From CAYQUC01 sp964420605 (GTDB lineage: Bacteria > Pseudomonadota > Gammaproteobacteria > UBA6429 > Thiohalophilaceae): 64,000 bases of DNA. The notes beneath the pieces are model-generated. The model searched no databases. It had not been told where the DNA came from and saw only the letters and a program-made list of their open reading frames with translations. A program made the position numbers and the translations under genes. The DNA lies in NCBI GenBank assembly GCA_964420605.1, contig CAYQUC010000004.1:30194-94193 (forward strand), written 5' to 3'. The first letter of the stretch is position 1, and each line of letters starts with the position of its first letter. This document shows positions 1 through 8,668 of the stretch, piece by piece.

Positions 1-694
1 GGGCGGAATCCCAACCAATCGACATGGACAAGTTGTTGCACCGGTTGCGACAGGTGAAGATGTAATACCTGGTTTATATGCTGTTGGTGAATGTGCTTGT
101 GTTTCTGTTCATGGCGCTAATCGTTTGGGTGGTAACTCTTTGTTGGATATTGTGGTATTTGGTCGCGCGGCAGGTAAGCATGTTATAAAGTATTTAAAAG
201 AAAATAGATTTCATAGTCCCATCGATGAAGACAGTGTTGCAAGTGCTATGGCACATTTATCGCGCTGGGATAAAAAAGGCGAAAGTGAATCTGTGCCGAC
301 ATTACGTCATGAGCTACAAGCTATAATGGAAAATAATTGCAGTGTATTTAGAACGGATGAAGTATTAAAAGAAGGATTACAGAAAGTACTTGATATTGAA
401 AAGCGCTTGATTGATGTTCGTTTACAAGATCATAGTAAAGTTTTTAATACTGCTAGAATTGAGGCTTTGGAATTAGAAAACTTGGTGGATCTTGCCATTG
501 CAACAGTTACGGGTGCATTAGCTAGAACTGAAAGTAGAGGTGCACATTCAAGAATAGATTATCCAGATCGTGATGATAAGAACTGGATGCGTCATACTTT
601 ATATTATAAAAAGGATTATCGACTTGAATACAAGCCGGTTAGAATGAAGCCGATGACAGTCGAGTCTTTTCCACCAAAAAAGCGGGTTTACTAG
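1..694 (+). CDS. sdhA: Succinate dehydrogenase flavoprotein subunit, 3' part (SdhA)
   Basis: Catalytic flavoprotein of succinate dehydrogenase (complex II), which oxidises succinate to fumarate on the inner face of the membrane. The 5' part lies outside the window. The frame is open from base 2 and reads GGIPTNRHGQV, then a C-terminal FAD-binding segment with GLYAVGECA and HGANRLGGNSLL, as in SdhA. The helical C-terminal domain carries the ESRGAHSRIDYPDRDD segment and ends FPPKKRVY, the usual end of the family. The first in-frame ATG (base 125) is internal and is not the start. sdhB follows after an unusually long gap of about 100 bases. The assignment is firm; only truncation limits what can be said. 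Confidence 0.97.
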   Translation, partial: GGIPTNRHGQVVAPVATGEDVIPGLYAVGECACVSVHGANRLGGNSLLDIVVFGRAAGKHVIKYLKENRFHSPIDEDSVASAMAHLSRWDKKGESESVPTLRHELQAIMENNCSVFRTDEVLKEGLQKVLDIEKRLIDVRLQDHSKVFNTARIEALELENLVDLAIATVTGALARTESRGAHSRIDYPDRDDKNWMRHTLYYKKDYRLEYKPVRMKPMTVESFPPKKRVY

Positions 695-703
695 CGGCAA
701 AGT

Positions 704-745
704 GTTATTCAGTAATAACCTAAAGTTTCGTATCAAATGTACGAA
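704..745 (+). repeat. Two adjacent short hairpins between sdhA and sdhB
   Basis: Two perfect 6-bp inverted repeats lie side by side in the sdhA-sdhB gap. The first is GTTATT/AATAAC with a 4-base loop (704-719). The second is TTCGTA/TACGAA with a 7-base loop (727-745). Neither is followed directly by a T-run, so they are not canonical terminators. They could affect mRNA processing or stability; function is unknown. Confidence 0.4.
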
Positions 746-795
746 TTAATATATGAACATTTGTTTAATTATTTTTTACTGTTGAGAGCATACTG

Positions 796-1491
796 ATGCG
801 ATTCTCTATATACCGATATAATCCTGAAACTGATAAAAAACCGTCAATGCAAGATTTTGTGTTGGATGATATTGATACTAGCTTAATGTTACGTGATGCC
901 TTGTTATTGATAAAAGAACAAGACGCGAGTTTGAGTTTTAGGCATTCCTGTGGCGAAGGGGTTTGTGGTTCTGATGCTATTAATATTAATGGTAAAAATG
1001 GCCTAGCCTGTATTACACCACTTAATGAATTAAAACAGCCAGTAGTGGTCCGTCCAGTTCCGGGTATGCCGGTAATTCGAGATCTCGTTGTAGACATGAG
1101 TCAATTTTTTCATCATTACCGAGCAGTTAAACCCTATCTAATAGTGCATGATCCTGAACCAGAAATTGAATATCATCAAACCCCCGAGCAACGCGATAAA
1201 CTCGATGGTTTGTATGAATGTATTTTGTGTGGTTGTTGTACCACGGCATGTCCATCGTTTTGGTGGAATCCTGATAAATTTCGTGGACCTGCGGCATTGT
1301 TACAATCCTATCGGTTTTTAGCTGATAGTCGGGATCAAGCAACCGATGAACGTATCTCTGATCTGCAAGGGCCTTATCGTTTGTTTCGTTGTCATACTAT
1401 TATGAATTGCGTGAATGTTTGTCCTAAAGGATTAAATCCAACGGCTGCGATAAATAATATTAAAAAAATGATGTTAAAGGATTTAATTTAA
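796..1491 (+). CDS. sdhB: Succinate dehydrogenase iron-sulfur subunit (SdhB)
   Basis: 231-residue iron-sulfur subunit that passes electrons from SdhA to quinone. The N-terminal ferredoxin domain has the [2Fe-2S] ligands C52, C57, D60 and C72 (SCGEGVCGSD); an Asp at the third ligand is also found in E. coli SdhB. The C-terminal domain has C142, C145, C148 and C209 for [4Fe-4S] and C152, C199 and C205 for [3Fe-4S]. Length matches the family. sdhE starts 3 bases after its stop, so the two are surely co-transcribed. No membrane-anchor genes (sdhC, sdhD) follow; they would lie upstream of sdhA. Confidence 0.97.
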   Translation: MRFSIYRYNPETDKKPSMQDFVLDDIDTSLMLRDALLLIKEQDASLSFRHSCGEGVCGSDAININGKNGLACITPLNELKQPVVVRPVPGMPVIRDLVVDMSQFFHHYRAVKPYLIVHDPEPEIEYHQTPEQRDKLDGLYECILCGCCTTACPSFWWNPDKFRGPAALLQSYRFLADSRDQATDERISDLQGPYRLFRCHTIMNCVNVCPKGLNPTAAINNIKKMMLKDLI

Positions 1492-1494
1492 TCC

Positions 1495-1749
1495 ATGACT
1501 TATACACTCTCTTCAAAATCACGGTTGTACTGGCAATGCCGACGCGGTATGTTAGAGTTGGATACTTTATTAATTGGATTTTTGGATAGAAAGTATAACG
1601 ACTTGGATAATCATTCTAAAAAAACATTTGAAGATTTTTTAGATAACCCCGATCCATTATTGCTGGATTATTTAATGGGAAATACCATTGCGGTAGACAA
1701 GGATGTTGCCTATGTTATCACACAAATACAAGATGCCGTTGAAGCTTGA
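1495..1749 (+). CDS. sdhE: SDH flavinylation/assembly factor (SdhE, YgfY/CptB family)
   Basis: 84-residue soluble protein of the SdhE family, which helps attach FAD covalently to SdhA. The diagnostic RGxxE motif is at residues 17-21 (RRGMLELD), followed by an acidic helical segment, as in the five-helix SdhE fold. In some literature the same family is called antitoxin CptB. It starts 3 bases after sdhB and overlaps the next gene, a YgfX-like membrane protein, which is the usual sdhE-ygfX pairing. Co-location with sdhA and sdhB fits the flavinylation role directly. Confidence 0.94.
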   Translation: MTYTLSSKSRLYWQCRRGMLELDTLLIGFLDRKYNDLDNHSKKTFEDFLDNPDPLLLDYLMGNTIAVDKDVAYVITQIQDAVEA

Positions 1750-2182
1750 TTTAACACCGTCTATTTTTCTTTTGTATTTTATTGTAGTTATTCATCTATT
1801 AGCACTAAGTGTACTTACACTAAAGCTTAATATTCACAGTGGCTTATTATTTCTTATTGCTATAGTTATATTCATCAGTTTATATCGCAGTTTGAAACAA
1901 TGCCGTTCGGTAAAATTTAACCAGTATATTAAAAATGTTGAGTTTAACGATGCTCTGCAGTGCAACTTGATTCATTCGAATAATCACTTGTCAGTTGTCG
2001 AGCTGCAAAAAAATTGGTATAAACTTTCTTGGTTATTGATTTTATATTTTAAATTAAACGACAGGGATGAAAAAAATATTACTCTCATTATATTACCTGA
2101 TATGCTGCAGATAGAACAATCACGACAACTTAAACTGTATTTAATTCAAGTTAGTCTTTCAAAGAAAAAGTCAACATTTTAA
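1733..2182 (+). CDS. ygfX: YgfX-family inner-membrane protein
   Basis: 149 residues from the ATG at 1733, inside the end of sdhE; an upstream start at 1703 is possible but would lie deeper inside sdhE. Two hydrophobic segments near residues 10-28 and 33-51 form a probable membrane hairpin, followed by a basic linker (YRSLKQCRSVK) and a C-terminal soluble domain. This is the layout of YgfX (CptA), encoded after sdhE in many gammaproteobacteria. Sequence similarity is weak by eye, so the call rests on layout and position. Its role is debated: toxin of the sdhE/ygfX pair, or an envelope protein. Confidence 0.7.
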   Translation: MPLKLDLTPSIFLLYFIVVIHLLALSVLTLKLNIHSGLLFLIAIVIFISLYRSLKQCRSVKFNQYIKNVEFNDALQCNLIHSNNHLSVVELQKNWYKLSWLLILYFKLNDRDEKNITLIILPDMLQIEQSRQLKLYLIQVSLSKKKSTF

Positions 2183-2197
2183 AAAAAATTGAATTAA

Positions 2198-3847
2198 TTA
2201 AGTTATTTTATGAATGTTGGTATAATTATTCTCGACAAGATTAAACTCAGCATTAGGAACAATTATTGTATTTTTAATATTAAATTCATCATTTTTTTCT
2301 GGAAAGTCCAATATAAAGTGCAGGCCACGGCTTTCTTTTCTTTCTAAAGCACTTCGAATGATTAAGTCGGCAACAACGGCTAGATTCCGAAGTTCGAGTA
2401 AATCATTAGTAATACGAAAATTGCCATAGTAGTCATCAATTTCACTTAGTAATAATTGAATACGACTGGCTGCACGTTGTAAACGTTTAGTGGTTCTAAC
2501 AATACCAACATAATCCCACATAAAACGGCGTAATTCATCCCAGTTGTGAGTCACAACAACTTCTTCATCCGAGTTGGTTACACGGCTTTCATCCCAATCG
2601 GAGATTTTTAGATTACTAATATCTTGCTGGGAATTTGCTAAAATGTGTTGACTGGCAGATTGTGCAAATACTAAACATTCTAGTAGTGAGTTGCTCGCCA
2701 TTCTATTTGCACCGTGTAAACCAGTAAACGCAACTTCACCTATTGCATATAATCCGGGGATATCGGTTTGTCCATTAATGTTGGCCATAACACCACCACA
2801 GGTATAGTGCGCTGCAGGCACTACAGGAATTGGATCGGTTGTAATATCGATACCGTAACTTTTGCACCGTTTGTAGATTGTAGGGAAATGTTGTTTAACA
2901 AATTCTGCAGGTTTGTGGGATATATCAAGATAAACACAGTCGATCCCTTGACGTTTCATTTCATTATCAATTGCACGCGCGACAATATCGCGAGGCGCTA
3001 ACTCGGCAGCTTGGTGATAGTGTTTCATGAATGTTTTGCCATTAGGCAAGCGTAATATTCCACCTTCGCCTCGGACGGCTTCTGTTACTAAAAATGATTT
3101 GGCATCAGGGTGGTATAAGCAAGTAGGGTGGAATTGATTAAATTCCATATTTGCAACACGACAACCCGCACGCCAGGCGAGAGCAATACCATCTCCTGAG
3201 GCGGTATCCGGGTTACTGGTGTAAAGGTAGACCTTACTGACACCGCCAGTGGCTAGAATGATGCTAGGTGCAATGAATACTTCAACCTGTTCGGTTTTGC
3301 GGTTTAAAATATAAGCACCGACACAGCTGTGATTATTGTCACCTTCTTTTTTTGTGGTAATTAAATCCACGACATTGTGATGTTCGTAGACAGTTATATT
3401 GGGATGCGCTAATACCCTTTCTAATAAGGCTGTTTGCATTGCATGACCGGTTTTATCCGCAGCATGTATTACACGACGATGGCTATGACCACCTTCTTTA
3501 GTTAGGTGGTATGGGTAATTCTGCTGTTCTGAATCATTTGGGGTGAAATTGACACCTTGATCTATCAACCATTGAATATTTTCTTTGCTCTTTTGAACGA
3601 CAAATTCCACAATTTTCTCATCGCATAATCCCGCACCGGCATTTATTGTGTCATTTTGATGGGATTCTTGACTATCATTTTCGTCTAATACCGCAGCAAT
3701 ACCACCCTGTGCATAAAGTGTGTTGCTTTCAAGCAAATTTACCTTAGATATCAAGAAGATATGTTTTTTTTCAGCTAACCTGAGAGCTACCGATAGTCCT
3801 GCTGCGCCAGTACCTATAATTAGAACGTCACTTTTTAATGTTGTCAT
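2198..3847 (-). CDS. nadB: L-aspartate oxidase (NadB)
   Basis: 549-residue flavoenzyme that oxidises L-aspartate to iminoaspartate, the first step of de novo NAD synthesis; it normally works with NadA, which is not in the window. The dinucleotide-binding motif GTGAAG is at residues 12-17, followed by SNTLYAQGGIAAV and HRRVIHAADKTGHAM, both typical of NadB. The late segments GLYAIGEVAFTGLHGANRMASNS and ESRGLHFILDFP show the SdhA/NadB fold. It converges with ygfX and is divergent from rpoE, the same nadB/rpoE arrangement as in E. coli and Pseudomonas. Confidence 0.96.
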   Translation of the reverse strand: MTTLKSDVLIIGTGAAGLSVALRLAEKKHIFLISKVNLLESNTLYAQGGIAAVLDENDSQESHQNDTINAGAGLCDEKIVEFVVQKSKENIQWLIDQGVNFTPNDSEQQNYPYHLTKEGGHSHRRVIHAADKTGHAMQTALLERVLAHPNITVYEHHNVVDLITTKKEGDNNHSCVGAYILNRKTEQVEVFIAPSIILATGGVSKVYLYTSNPDTASGDGIALAWRAGCRVANMEFNQFHPTCLYHPDAKSFLVTEAVRGEGGILRLPNGKTFMKHYHQAAELAPRDIVARAIDNEMKRQGIDCVYLDISHKPAEFVKQHFPTIYKRCKSYGIDITTDPIPVVPAAHYTCGGVMANINGQTDIPGLYAIGEVAFTGLHGANRMASNSLLECLVFAQSASQHILANSQQDISNLKISDWDESRVTNSDEEVVVTHNWDELRRFMWDYVGIVRTTKRLQRAASRIQLLLSEIDDYYGNFRITNDLLELRNLAVVADLIIRSALERKESRGLHFILDFPEKNDEFNIKNTIIVPNAEFNLVENNYTNIHKIT

Positions 3848-4029
3848 TGTTGTTATTCAACTTAAATTATTCATTTTTACGTTTGTTTTTACTGACTAAT
3901 GAAGTTTATTAGCAGTTTTTTACATCGTACCATTGTGTAACATTCCCTGTAGTAAGATAATATCATATTAATATATGCTATTAATTTATACGATAGTCTG
4001 ACTATAAACAAATTAATTATATGATAGGC

Positions 4030-4056
4030 GAACTACAACGCAGAACGATTGTCGTA
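4030..4056 (+). promoter_or_regulatory. Possible sigma-E-type promoter upstream of rpoE
   Basis: GAACTA at 4030-4035, a 16-base spacer, then TCGTA at 4052-4056. This resembles the sigma-E consensus (GGAACTT, about 16 bases, TCNAA) and lies about 80 bases before rpoE, where autoregulation would be expected. The match is only partial, so this is a candidate. Confidence 0.3.
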
Positions 4057-4134
4057 CTTATATAACATCCGGCATCGTATGTATTAATTAACATTGAAGT
4101 TAGATTGAAATTAGATTGAAATAGGGCGGTTCGG

Positions 4135-4713
4135 ATGGGTGAACAGAATGTTGACCAATTATTAATTGAACGTGTACAACAAGGTGATAAAAAAGCCTTT
4201 GATGTCTTGGTATTGAAATACCAACAAAAGATTATTAATTTAATCTCGCGTTATGTACGCGATCATGCAGAAGTACTGGATTTGACTCAAGAAGCTTTTA
4301 TCAAGGCTTATCGAGCAATACCAGGGTTCAGAGGTGATAGTGCGTTCTATACGTGGCTATACCGTATTGCAATTAATACAGCAAAGAACTTTTTGGTTGC
4401 TCAAAAGAGACGACCACCAGGATCTGATATCGATGCAAGTGAAGCCGAGCAATATGACAGTGCGGGATCGCTTAGAGAATATGCCTCACCAGAACGAATA
4501 GCATTAAAAGATGAAATTGCGAATGTGGTATTAAAGGCAATAGATGAGTTGCCCGAAGATCTAAAAACTGCCATTACTCTTCGTGAGCTTGAAGGCATGA
4601 GTTATGACGAAATATCTGATGCAATGTCTTGTCCTATTGGAACGGTACGCTCTAGGATTTTCCGGGCTCGAGAAGCGATCGATAAACTATTAGATCCACT
4701 AATAAATGATTAA
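4135..4713 (+). CDS. rpoE: RNA polymerase sigma factor RpoE (AlgU)
   Basis: 192-residue extracytoplasmic-function sigma factor that directs transcription of envelope-stress genes. Region 2 spans about residues 25-92, with DLTQEAFIKAYRAIPGFRGD as the core-binding and -10 recognition part; region 4 spans about 133-183, with ELEGMSYDEISDAM and GTVRSRIFRAREA forming the helix-turn-helix. Length and sequence are close to E. coli RpoE and Pseudomonas AlgU. A purine-rich stretch (AGGGCGG) precedes the ATG. It heads the operon with its anti-sigma rseA 38 bases downstream. Confidence 0.97.
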   Translation: MGEQNVDQLLIERVQQGDKKAFDVLVLKYQQKIINLISRYVRDHAEVLDLTQEAFIKAYRAIPGFRGDSAFYTWLYRIAINTAKNFLVAQKRRPPGSDIDASEAEQYDSAGSLREYASPERIALKDEIANVVLKAIDELPEDLKTAITLRELEGMSYDEISDAMSCPIGTVRSRIFRAREAIDKLLDPLIND

Positions 4714-4751
4714 TTTTTGTACTTTATTCGTTCATACACAGAGAGAATATT

Positions 4752-5324
4752 ATGAGTAATATAAATGAGCAATTATCCGCCTTAATGGATGGTGAAGAAT
4801 CTAATATTAATTTAGTTCTGAGCAAAATGCAGGATACGAATGTACGAACTCGATGGCAACATTATCATCTAATTCGCGACATAATGCGTAACCAAGTTTC
4901 AAAAGTCGATAATCATGATATTTCTTTAAGAATACATGATGCTATTGCAAAAGAGCCGACCAGTATTGCTCCGGCTCATGTGTCTCGTAAAGCAGCTATT
5001 AATATCCCGTTTTTAAAACAATTGGGCAGTATGGCAATTGCCGCCACGGTAACAGCCGTTGCTATCTTGGTCGTGCAACAAAACCCTGATAGTTCTACTC
5101 AATCGGCAGTTGTTGCGAGTAATGTAAGTCAGAATAAAAGTGTTCAAATAGTTTCAACACGTAATATAGAATTAAATAAGGCCGTTGCTGCAAAATTAAA
5201 TGGTTATCTTGTTAACCATAATGAGTATGCTGTTTCGTCTGGTATGCAGGGCGCGTTGCCTTATACTCGAGTTGTAAACTTTAATCCAACAGTTGAAATA
5301 TCACGGTCAATAAATGCAAAATAA
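4752..5324 (+). CDS. rseA: Anti-sigma-E factor RseA (MucA)
   Basis: 190-residue single-pass membrane protein that holds RpoE inactive until regulated proteolysis. The cytoplasmic N-terminus has the family opening EQLSALMDGE and the RWQHYHLIRD segment that contacts the sigma factor. A transmembrane helix lies near residues 91-108, and the rest is periplasmic. The gene sits directly after rpoE and its 3' end overlaps rseB by 11 bases. Sequence similarity beyond the N-terminus is low, as usual for this family, but the position makes the call firm. Confidence 0.93.
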   Translation: MSNINEQLSALMDGEESNINLVLSKMQDTNVRTRWQHYHLIRDIMRNQVSKVDNHDISLRIHDAIAKEPTSIAPAHVSRKAAINIPFLKQLGSMAIAATVTAVAILVVQQNPDSSTQSAVVASNVSQNKSVQIVSTRNIELNKAVAAKLNGYLVNHNEYAVSSGMQGALPYTRVVNFNPTVEISRSINAK

Positions 5325-6285
5325 ATTAGCTTTAATTGTAATTGTCTATTTTTGGACATTTCTAGTAAATGCAAATTCAGCTAATCAAGAAAATATACAG
5401 AATTGGTTAGAGAGAATGGCCCATGCAGGCCATATGGAAACATTTTCAGGCACTTTTATTTATGGAAAGAATACTGAACTTTCTGTGATGAAAATATTTC
5501 ATCGAGCTGACAAGTTTGGTGAAATTGAAAAATTAATTTCCATGGATGGCAGTGGTAGAGAAGTTATTCGAAACAATGATCTTGTGACCTGTGTATTACC
5601 GGATAAAAATTCTGTTGTAGTTGAAAAAAGTCGACGATATTCAAAATTTCCGCCGTCGTTTCCTACGCAAATAAATAAATTAAAATATTACTCCTTTCAA
5701 TTACAACAACAAGACAATATAGCGGGGCAGCTAGCTCAAAAAATTGCAGTTATTCCCAAAGATAATTTTCGTTTTGGCTATGCGCTATGGTTAGATGTTA
5801 AAACTGGATTATTATTAAAGTTACATTTGATTGGTCAAAATAATAAAATGGTTGAACAATTTTTATTTACGAATTTAAAATATCACGAAACCTTGGATGA
5901 TAAATTATTTAAACCTACTACTGAAGGAAAAAAATATACTTGGCATCAGGCAAGAAAAAATAGTGGTAGCGTAGAATTATTTAGTGACTGGAGTTTTAAT
6001 AAGCTCCCGCCTGGTTTTAAAGTGAATATTCAGCGCGCTCACATGATGCCTCGAGGTAAAAAAACTTTAAAACATTTTGTGGTTTCAGATGGGCTAGCTA
6101 CAGTCTCAGTCTACATTGAACATCATCAAGATGACGAAAGTGATTTGGTTGGTGGTACTTCGATGGGTGCTATAAATGCTTTTGGGAAAGATATAAAAGG
6201 ATTTCATGTTACAGCAGTAGGCGAGGTTCCAATGATAACAGTCAAAATGATTTGTGAATCAGCAAAATTGAATGCAGCAAAATGA
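5314..6285 (+). CDS. rseB: Sigma-E regulatory protein RseB (MucB)
   Basis: 323-residue periplasmic protein that binds the periplasmic part of RseA and shields it from DegS-type cleavage. The N-terminal 21-23 residues are a signal peptide. The large N-terminal LolA/LolB-like domain includes FSGTFIYGKN near residue 45, and a smaller C-terminal domain follows, with ASVYIEHH-like and GEVP segments typical of MucB. The start overlaps rseA and the end overlaps rseC, indicating translational coupling. Confidence 0.93.
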   Translation: MQNKLALIVIVYFWTFLVNANSANQENIQNWLERMAHAGHMETFSGTFIYGKNTELSVMKIFHRADKFGEIEKLISMDGSGREVIRNNDLVTCVLPDKNSVVVEKSRRYSKFPPSFPTQINKLKYYSFQLQQQDNIAGQLAQKIAVIPKDNFRFGYALWLDVKTGLLLKLHLIGQNNKMVEQFLFTNLKYHETLDDKLFKPTTEGKKYTWHQARKNSGSVELFSDWSFNKLPPGFKVNIQRAHMMPRGKKTLKHFVVSDGLATVSVYIEHHQDDESDLVGGTSMGAINAFGKDIKGFHVTAVGEVPMITVKMICESAKLNAAK

Positions 6286-6728
6286 TTGAAGAAACTGCAA
6301 AAGTTGTTTCAGTTGATAACGAACAAATTATTATTAAAACCCATAAAAAAACTAGTTGTGGTTCATGTAGTGTCAATAAATCATGTGGCACTGGTATTAT
6401 CTCTAATTACTTAACACCTAAAACTGTAGAGTTCAAACTTGAAAATACCATTAAAGCAAAAGTTGGTGATACAATTATTGTTGGTATTAACGAACGAGTC
6501 TTTTTATTTGGCTCATTTTTAATGTATATTCTACCATTACTGTTTATTTTAGTTTTTGCAATGTTTGGGGATTATATCGCTACAATAGCCAATTTTAACA
6601 ATGTCGAATTATTTGTAATTACAATGTCAGGTTTTGGTTTTGTGTCAAGTTTTGCATTTATACGATTTGTCCTTAAAAATAAATTAAATTTACTGCAGTT
6701 TAATCCTGAGTTAATCAGGAAGATATAA
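6282..6728 (+). CDS. rseC: RseC/MucC-family membrane protein
   Basis: 148 residues. The N-terminus carries the RseC cysteine cluster CGSCSVNKSCG (C26, C29, C35), and two transmembrane helices lie near residues 71-92 and 98-120. RseC is a modulator of the sigma-E response and has also been tied to maintenance of redox/iron-sulfur regulators. It overlaps the end of rseB by 4 bases (ATGA). The mature function is not settled in the literature; family membership and operon place are clear. Confidence 0.92.
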   Translation: MIEETAKVVSVDNEQIIIKTHKKTSCGSCSVNKSCGTGIISNYLTPKTVEFKLENTIKAKVGDTIIVGINERVFLFGSFLMYILPLLFILVFAMFGDYIATIANFNNVELFVITMSGFGFVSSFAFIRFVLKNKLNLLQFNPELIRKI

Positions 6729-6805
6729 AATATTAAATACTACCTTTATTTCATTAGTATGAATTCGTGATAATAAAAAAAATATAATTAAGGAAATACA
6801 ATTAA

Positions 6806-8251
6806 ATGATTAGTGAACAATTAAAATTGATTCGAAATTTTACTTATTTTAGCTATAGCGTAATAATTACACTGGTAATCACTAGTAACAGTGCATTAGC
6901 TCAATTACCAGATTTTACCAAGTTAGTTGAAAATAACTCAGCTGCAGTTGTTAATATTAGCACTAAACAAAAAGTAAAAGTATCACCACGGCAACAACAA
7001 TTTAATCATAAAAATATGCCTCAAGCACCACACGGTAATCAATGGGGTGAGTTGTTTGAAAAATTTTTTGGTGGAGAAGGGTTTGATGCTCCCCAAAGTA
7101 ATTCTCAGTCATTAGGGTCAGGTTTTATTATAGATGAAACGGGCTTTGTTTTAACAAACTACCATGTTGTTAAAAATGCGGATGAAATTCTAGTGAGGTT
7201 GAGTGATCGCCGTGAATTAAACGCAGAAATTGTAGGTACAGATAAAAAAAGTGATATAGCATTATTAAAAATTGACGCATCAAATCTACCTGTTGTTAAA
7301 ATAGGATCGTCCAAGCCATTAAAAGTTGGTGAGTGGGTAATGGCAATAGGTTCACCTTTTGGCTTTGATCATTCAGTGTCTGTTGGTGTAGTTAGCGCCC
7401 TTGGTCGTAAATTACCAAATGAAACTTACGTTCCGTTTATTCAAACGGATGTTGCTATTAATCCAGGTAACTCGGGTGGCCCATTGTTTAACCTAAAGGG
7501 TGAAGTTGTCGGAGTTAACTCACAAATTTATAGTAGGACGGGTGGTTTCATGGGCTTGTCCTTTGCAATACCTATGGATATTGTAATGAACGTGGTTAAA
7601 CAACTAAAAGACAAGGGTGAAGTTTCTCGTGGTTATTTAGGAATATTGATTCAAGATGTTAATCGAAAACTTGCAGAGTCATTTAATATGGATAAACCTC
7701 AAGGTGCTATTGTATTAAAAGTGTTGCCCGATAGTCCTGCAGAAAAAGCAGGGTTTAAAGTTGGCGATGTAGTTGTAGATTTTAATGATAATGAAATTAT
7801 ATATTCTTCTGATTTACCGGTTGTGGTTGGTCGAACTGATATTAATAAAGAAGTTGATGTGAAAATAATCAGAGATGGCCGTCAAAAAACCATTGAGGTT
7901 ACAATTGGTGTTTTGCCTACTGATAAAAGTACCGTTAAAAAATCAGTGTCACATTCATCCAAGAAAATGAATAGGCTTGGTGTAGCTGTAACAATGTTGA
8001 CTAACGAGCAACGAAAAAAACTGGATATTGACGAACGTGGTGTCATTGTTAAAGTAATTCAGAAGCAGAGTCCAGCATTTATTGCCGGTATTCGTAAAGG
8101 TGATGTTATCTTGATGTTGAATAATAAGAATGTTACTAGTGTCTCGCAATTTAATAAGTTACTTAAATCGCTACCCGCTAATAAAACCTTACCCGTGTTA
8201 ATTCAACGTGGAACATCGCCAACATTCTTAACGTTTAATTTGGCTGAATGA
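6806..8251 (+). CDS. mucD: Periplasmic serine protease of the DegP/MucD family
   Basis: 481-residue HtrA-type protease and chaperone that degrades misfolded envelope proteins. It has a signal peptide ending near ALAQ (residue 33), a trypsin-like domain with the triad H120, D150 and S223 (NYHVV, DIALLK, GNSGGPL), and two PDZ domains at about residues 255-345 and 385-475. As the last major gene of the rpoE-rseABC operon it corresponds to Pseudomonas mucD. There is a 77-base gap after rseC and a 4-base ATGA overlap with the small CxxC protein behind it. Confidence 0.95.
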   Translation: MISEQLKLIRNFTYFSYSVIITLVITSNSALAQLPDFTKLVENNSAAVVNISTKQKVKVSPRQQQFNHKNMPQAPHGNQWGELFEKFFGGEGFDAPQSNSQSLGSGFIIDETGFVLTNYHVVKNADEILVRLSDRRELNAEIVGTDKKSDIALLKIDASNLPVVKIGSSKPLKVGEWVMAIGSPFGFDHSVSVGVVSALGRKLPNETYVPFIQTDVAINPGNSGGPLFNLKGEVVGVNSQIYSRTGGFMGLSFAIPMDIVMNVVKQLKDKGEVSRGYLGILIQDVNRKLAESFNMDKPQGAIVLKVLPDSPAEKAGFKVGDVVVDFNDNEIIYSSDLPVVVGRTDINKEVDVKIIRDGRQKTIEVTIGVLPTDKSTVKKSVSHSSKKMNRLGVAVTMLTNEQRKKLDIDERGVIVKVIQKQSPAFIAGIRKGDVILMLNNKNVTSVSQFNKLLKSLPANKTLPVLIQRGTSPTFLTFNLAE

Positions 8252-8499
8252 GTTTTAAAAAACATGAATTTAAAGTGTATGTGAGAGAATCCTGTCATTT
8301 ATGCGATGACATGCTGTCCGTACTAAATGAGTATCTCGATACTCATTTAGTACCCTATAGTTTGGATATCATCGAAATATCAAATGATCCTGATCTGGAA
8401 AAAAAACACAGCGAATTTGTACCTGTACTGCATGAATCTGGAAATGAAATCTGTCACTATTTTTTTGATGCTAAGCTGTGGCATGAGTATTTCAATTAG
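8248..8499 (+). CDS. Small glutaredoxin-like thiol protein
   Basis: 83-residue protein with a thioredoxin-fold layout: an N-terminal beta strand (FKVYVRES) leading to a CHLC motif at residues 16-19, a helix, and a conserved V-P (FVPVLHES, the cis-Pro position) near residue 59. This is the DUF836/glutaredoxin-like family often found after mucD or before lepA in gammaproteobacteria. It starts by ATGA overlap with mucD, so its expression is probably tied to the stress operon. The substrate is unknown. Confidence 0.85.
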   Translation: MSFKKHEFKVYVRESCHLCDDMLSVLNEYLDTHLVPYSLDIIEISNDPDLEKKHSEFVPVLHESGNEICHYFFDAKLWHEYFN

Positions 8500-8586
8500 A
8501 TAAAATAGCAAAAATACACGTATTGGTGTTACAATAACCATCGAACTATATTTTAAGCTATTGATTATTAAGTATTATTTTAATTT

Positions 8587-8613
8587 AAAGGCGCGTTTAT
8601 TGCGCCTTTTTTT
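8587..8613 (+). terminator. Rho-independent terminator of the rpoE-mucD operon
   Basis: A perfect stem AAAGGCGC/GCGCCTTT (8587-8594 and 8602-8609) with a 7-base loop, running into seven Ts (8607-8613). It lies 90 bases after the small CxxC gene and before lepA, separating the two operons. Confidence 0.88.
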
Positions 8614-8632
8614 GTGAAAATCCGAGATGAAG

Positions 8633-8647
8633 CAAGATATCATCTTG
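8633..8647 (+). repeat. Small hairpin just before lepA
   Basis: CAAGAT-ATC-ATCTTG: 6-bp arms with a 3-base loop, ending 6 bases before the first possible lepA ATG (8654) and 21 bases before the preferred GTG (8669). It could influence initiation at the upstream ATG. Confidence 0.35.
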
Positions 8648-8668
8648 TAACCAATGTGGTGTGTTAAA

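Noticed and set aside
765..1097. Minus-strand open frame across the start of sdhB
   Set aside because: It is a shadow of the sdhB coding frame, with no family-like sequence or ribosome site; the plus frame is certain.
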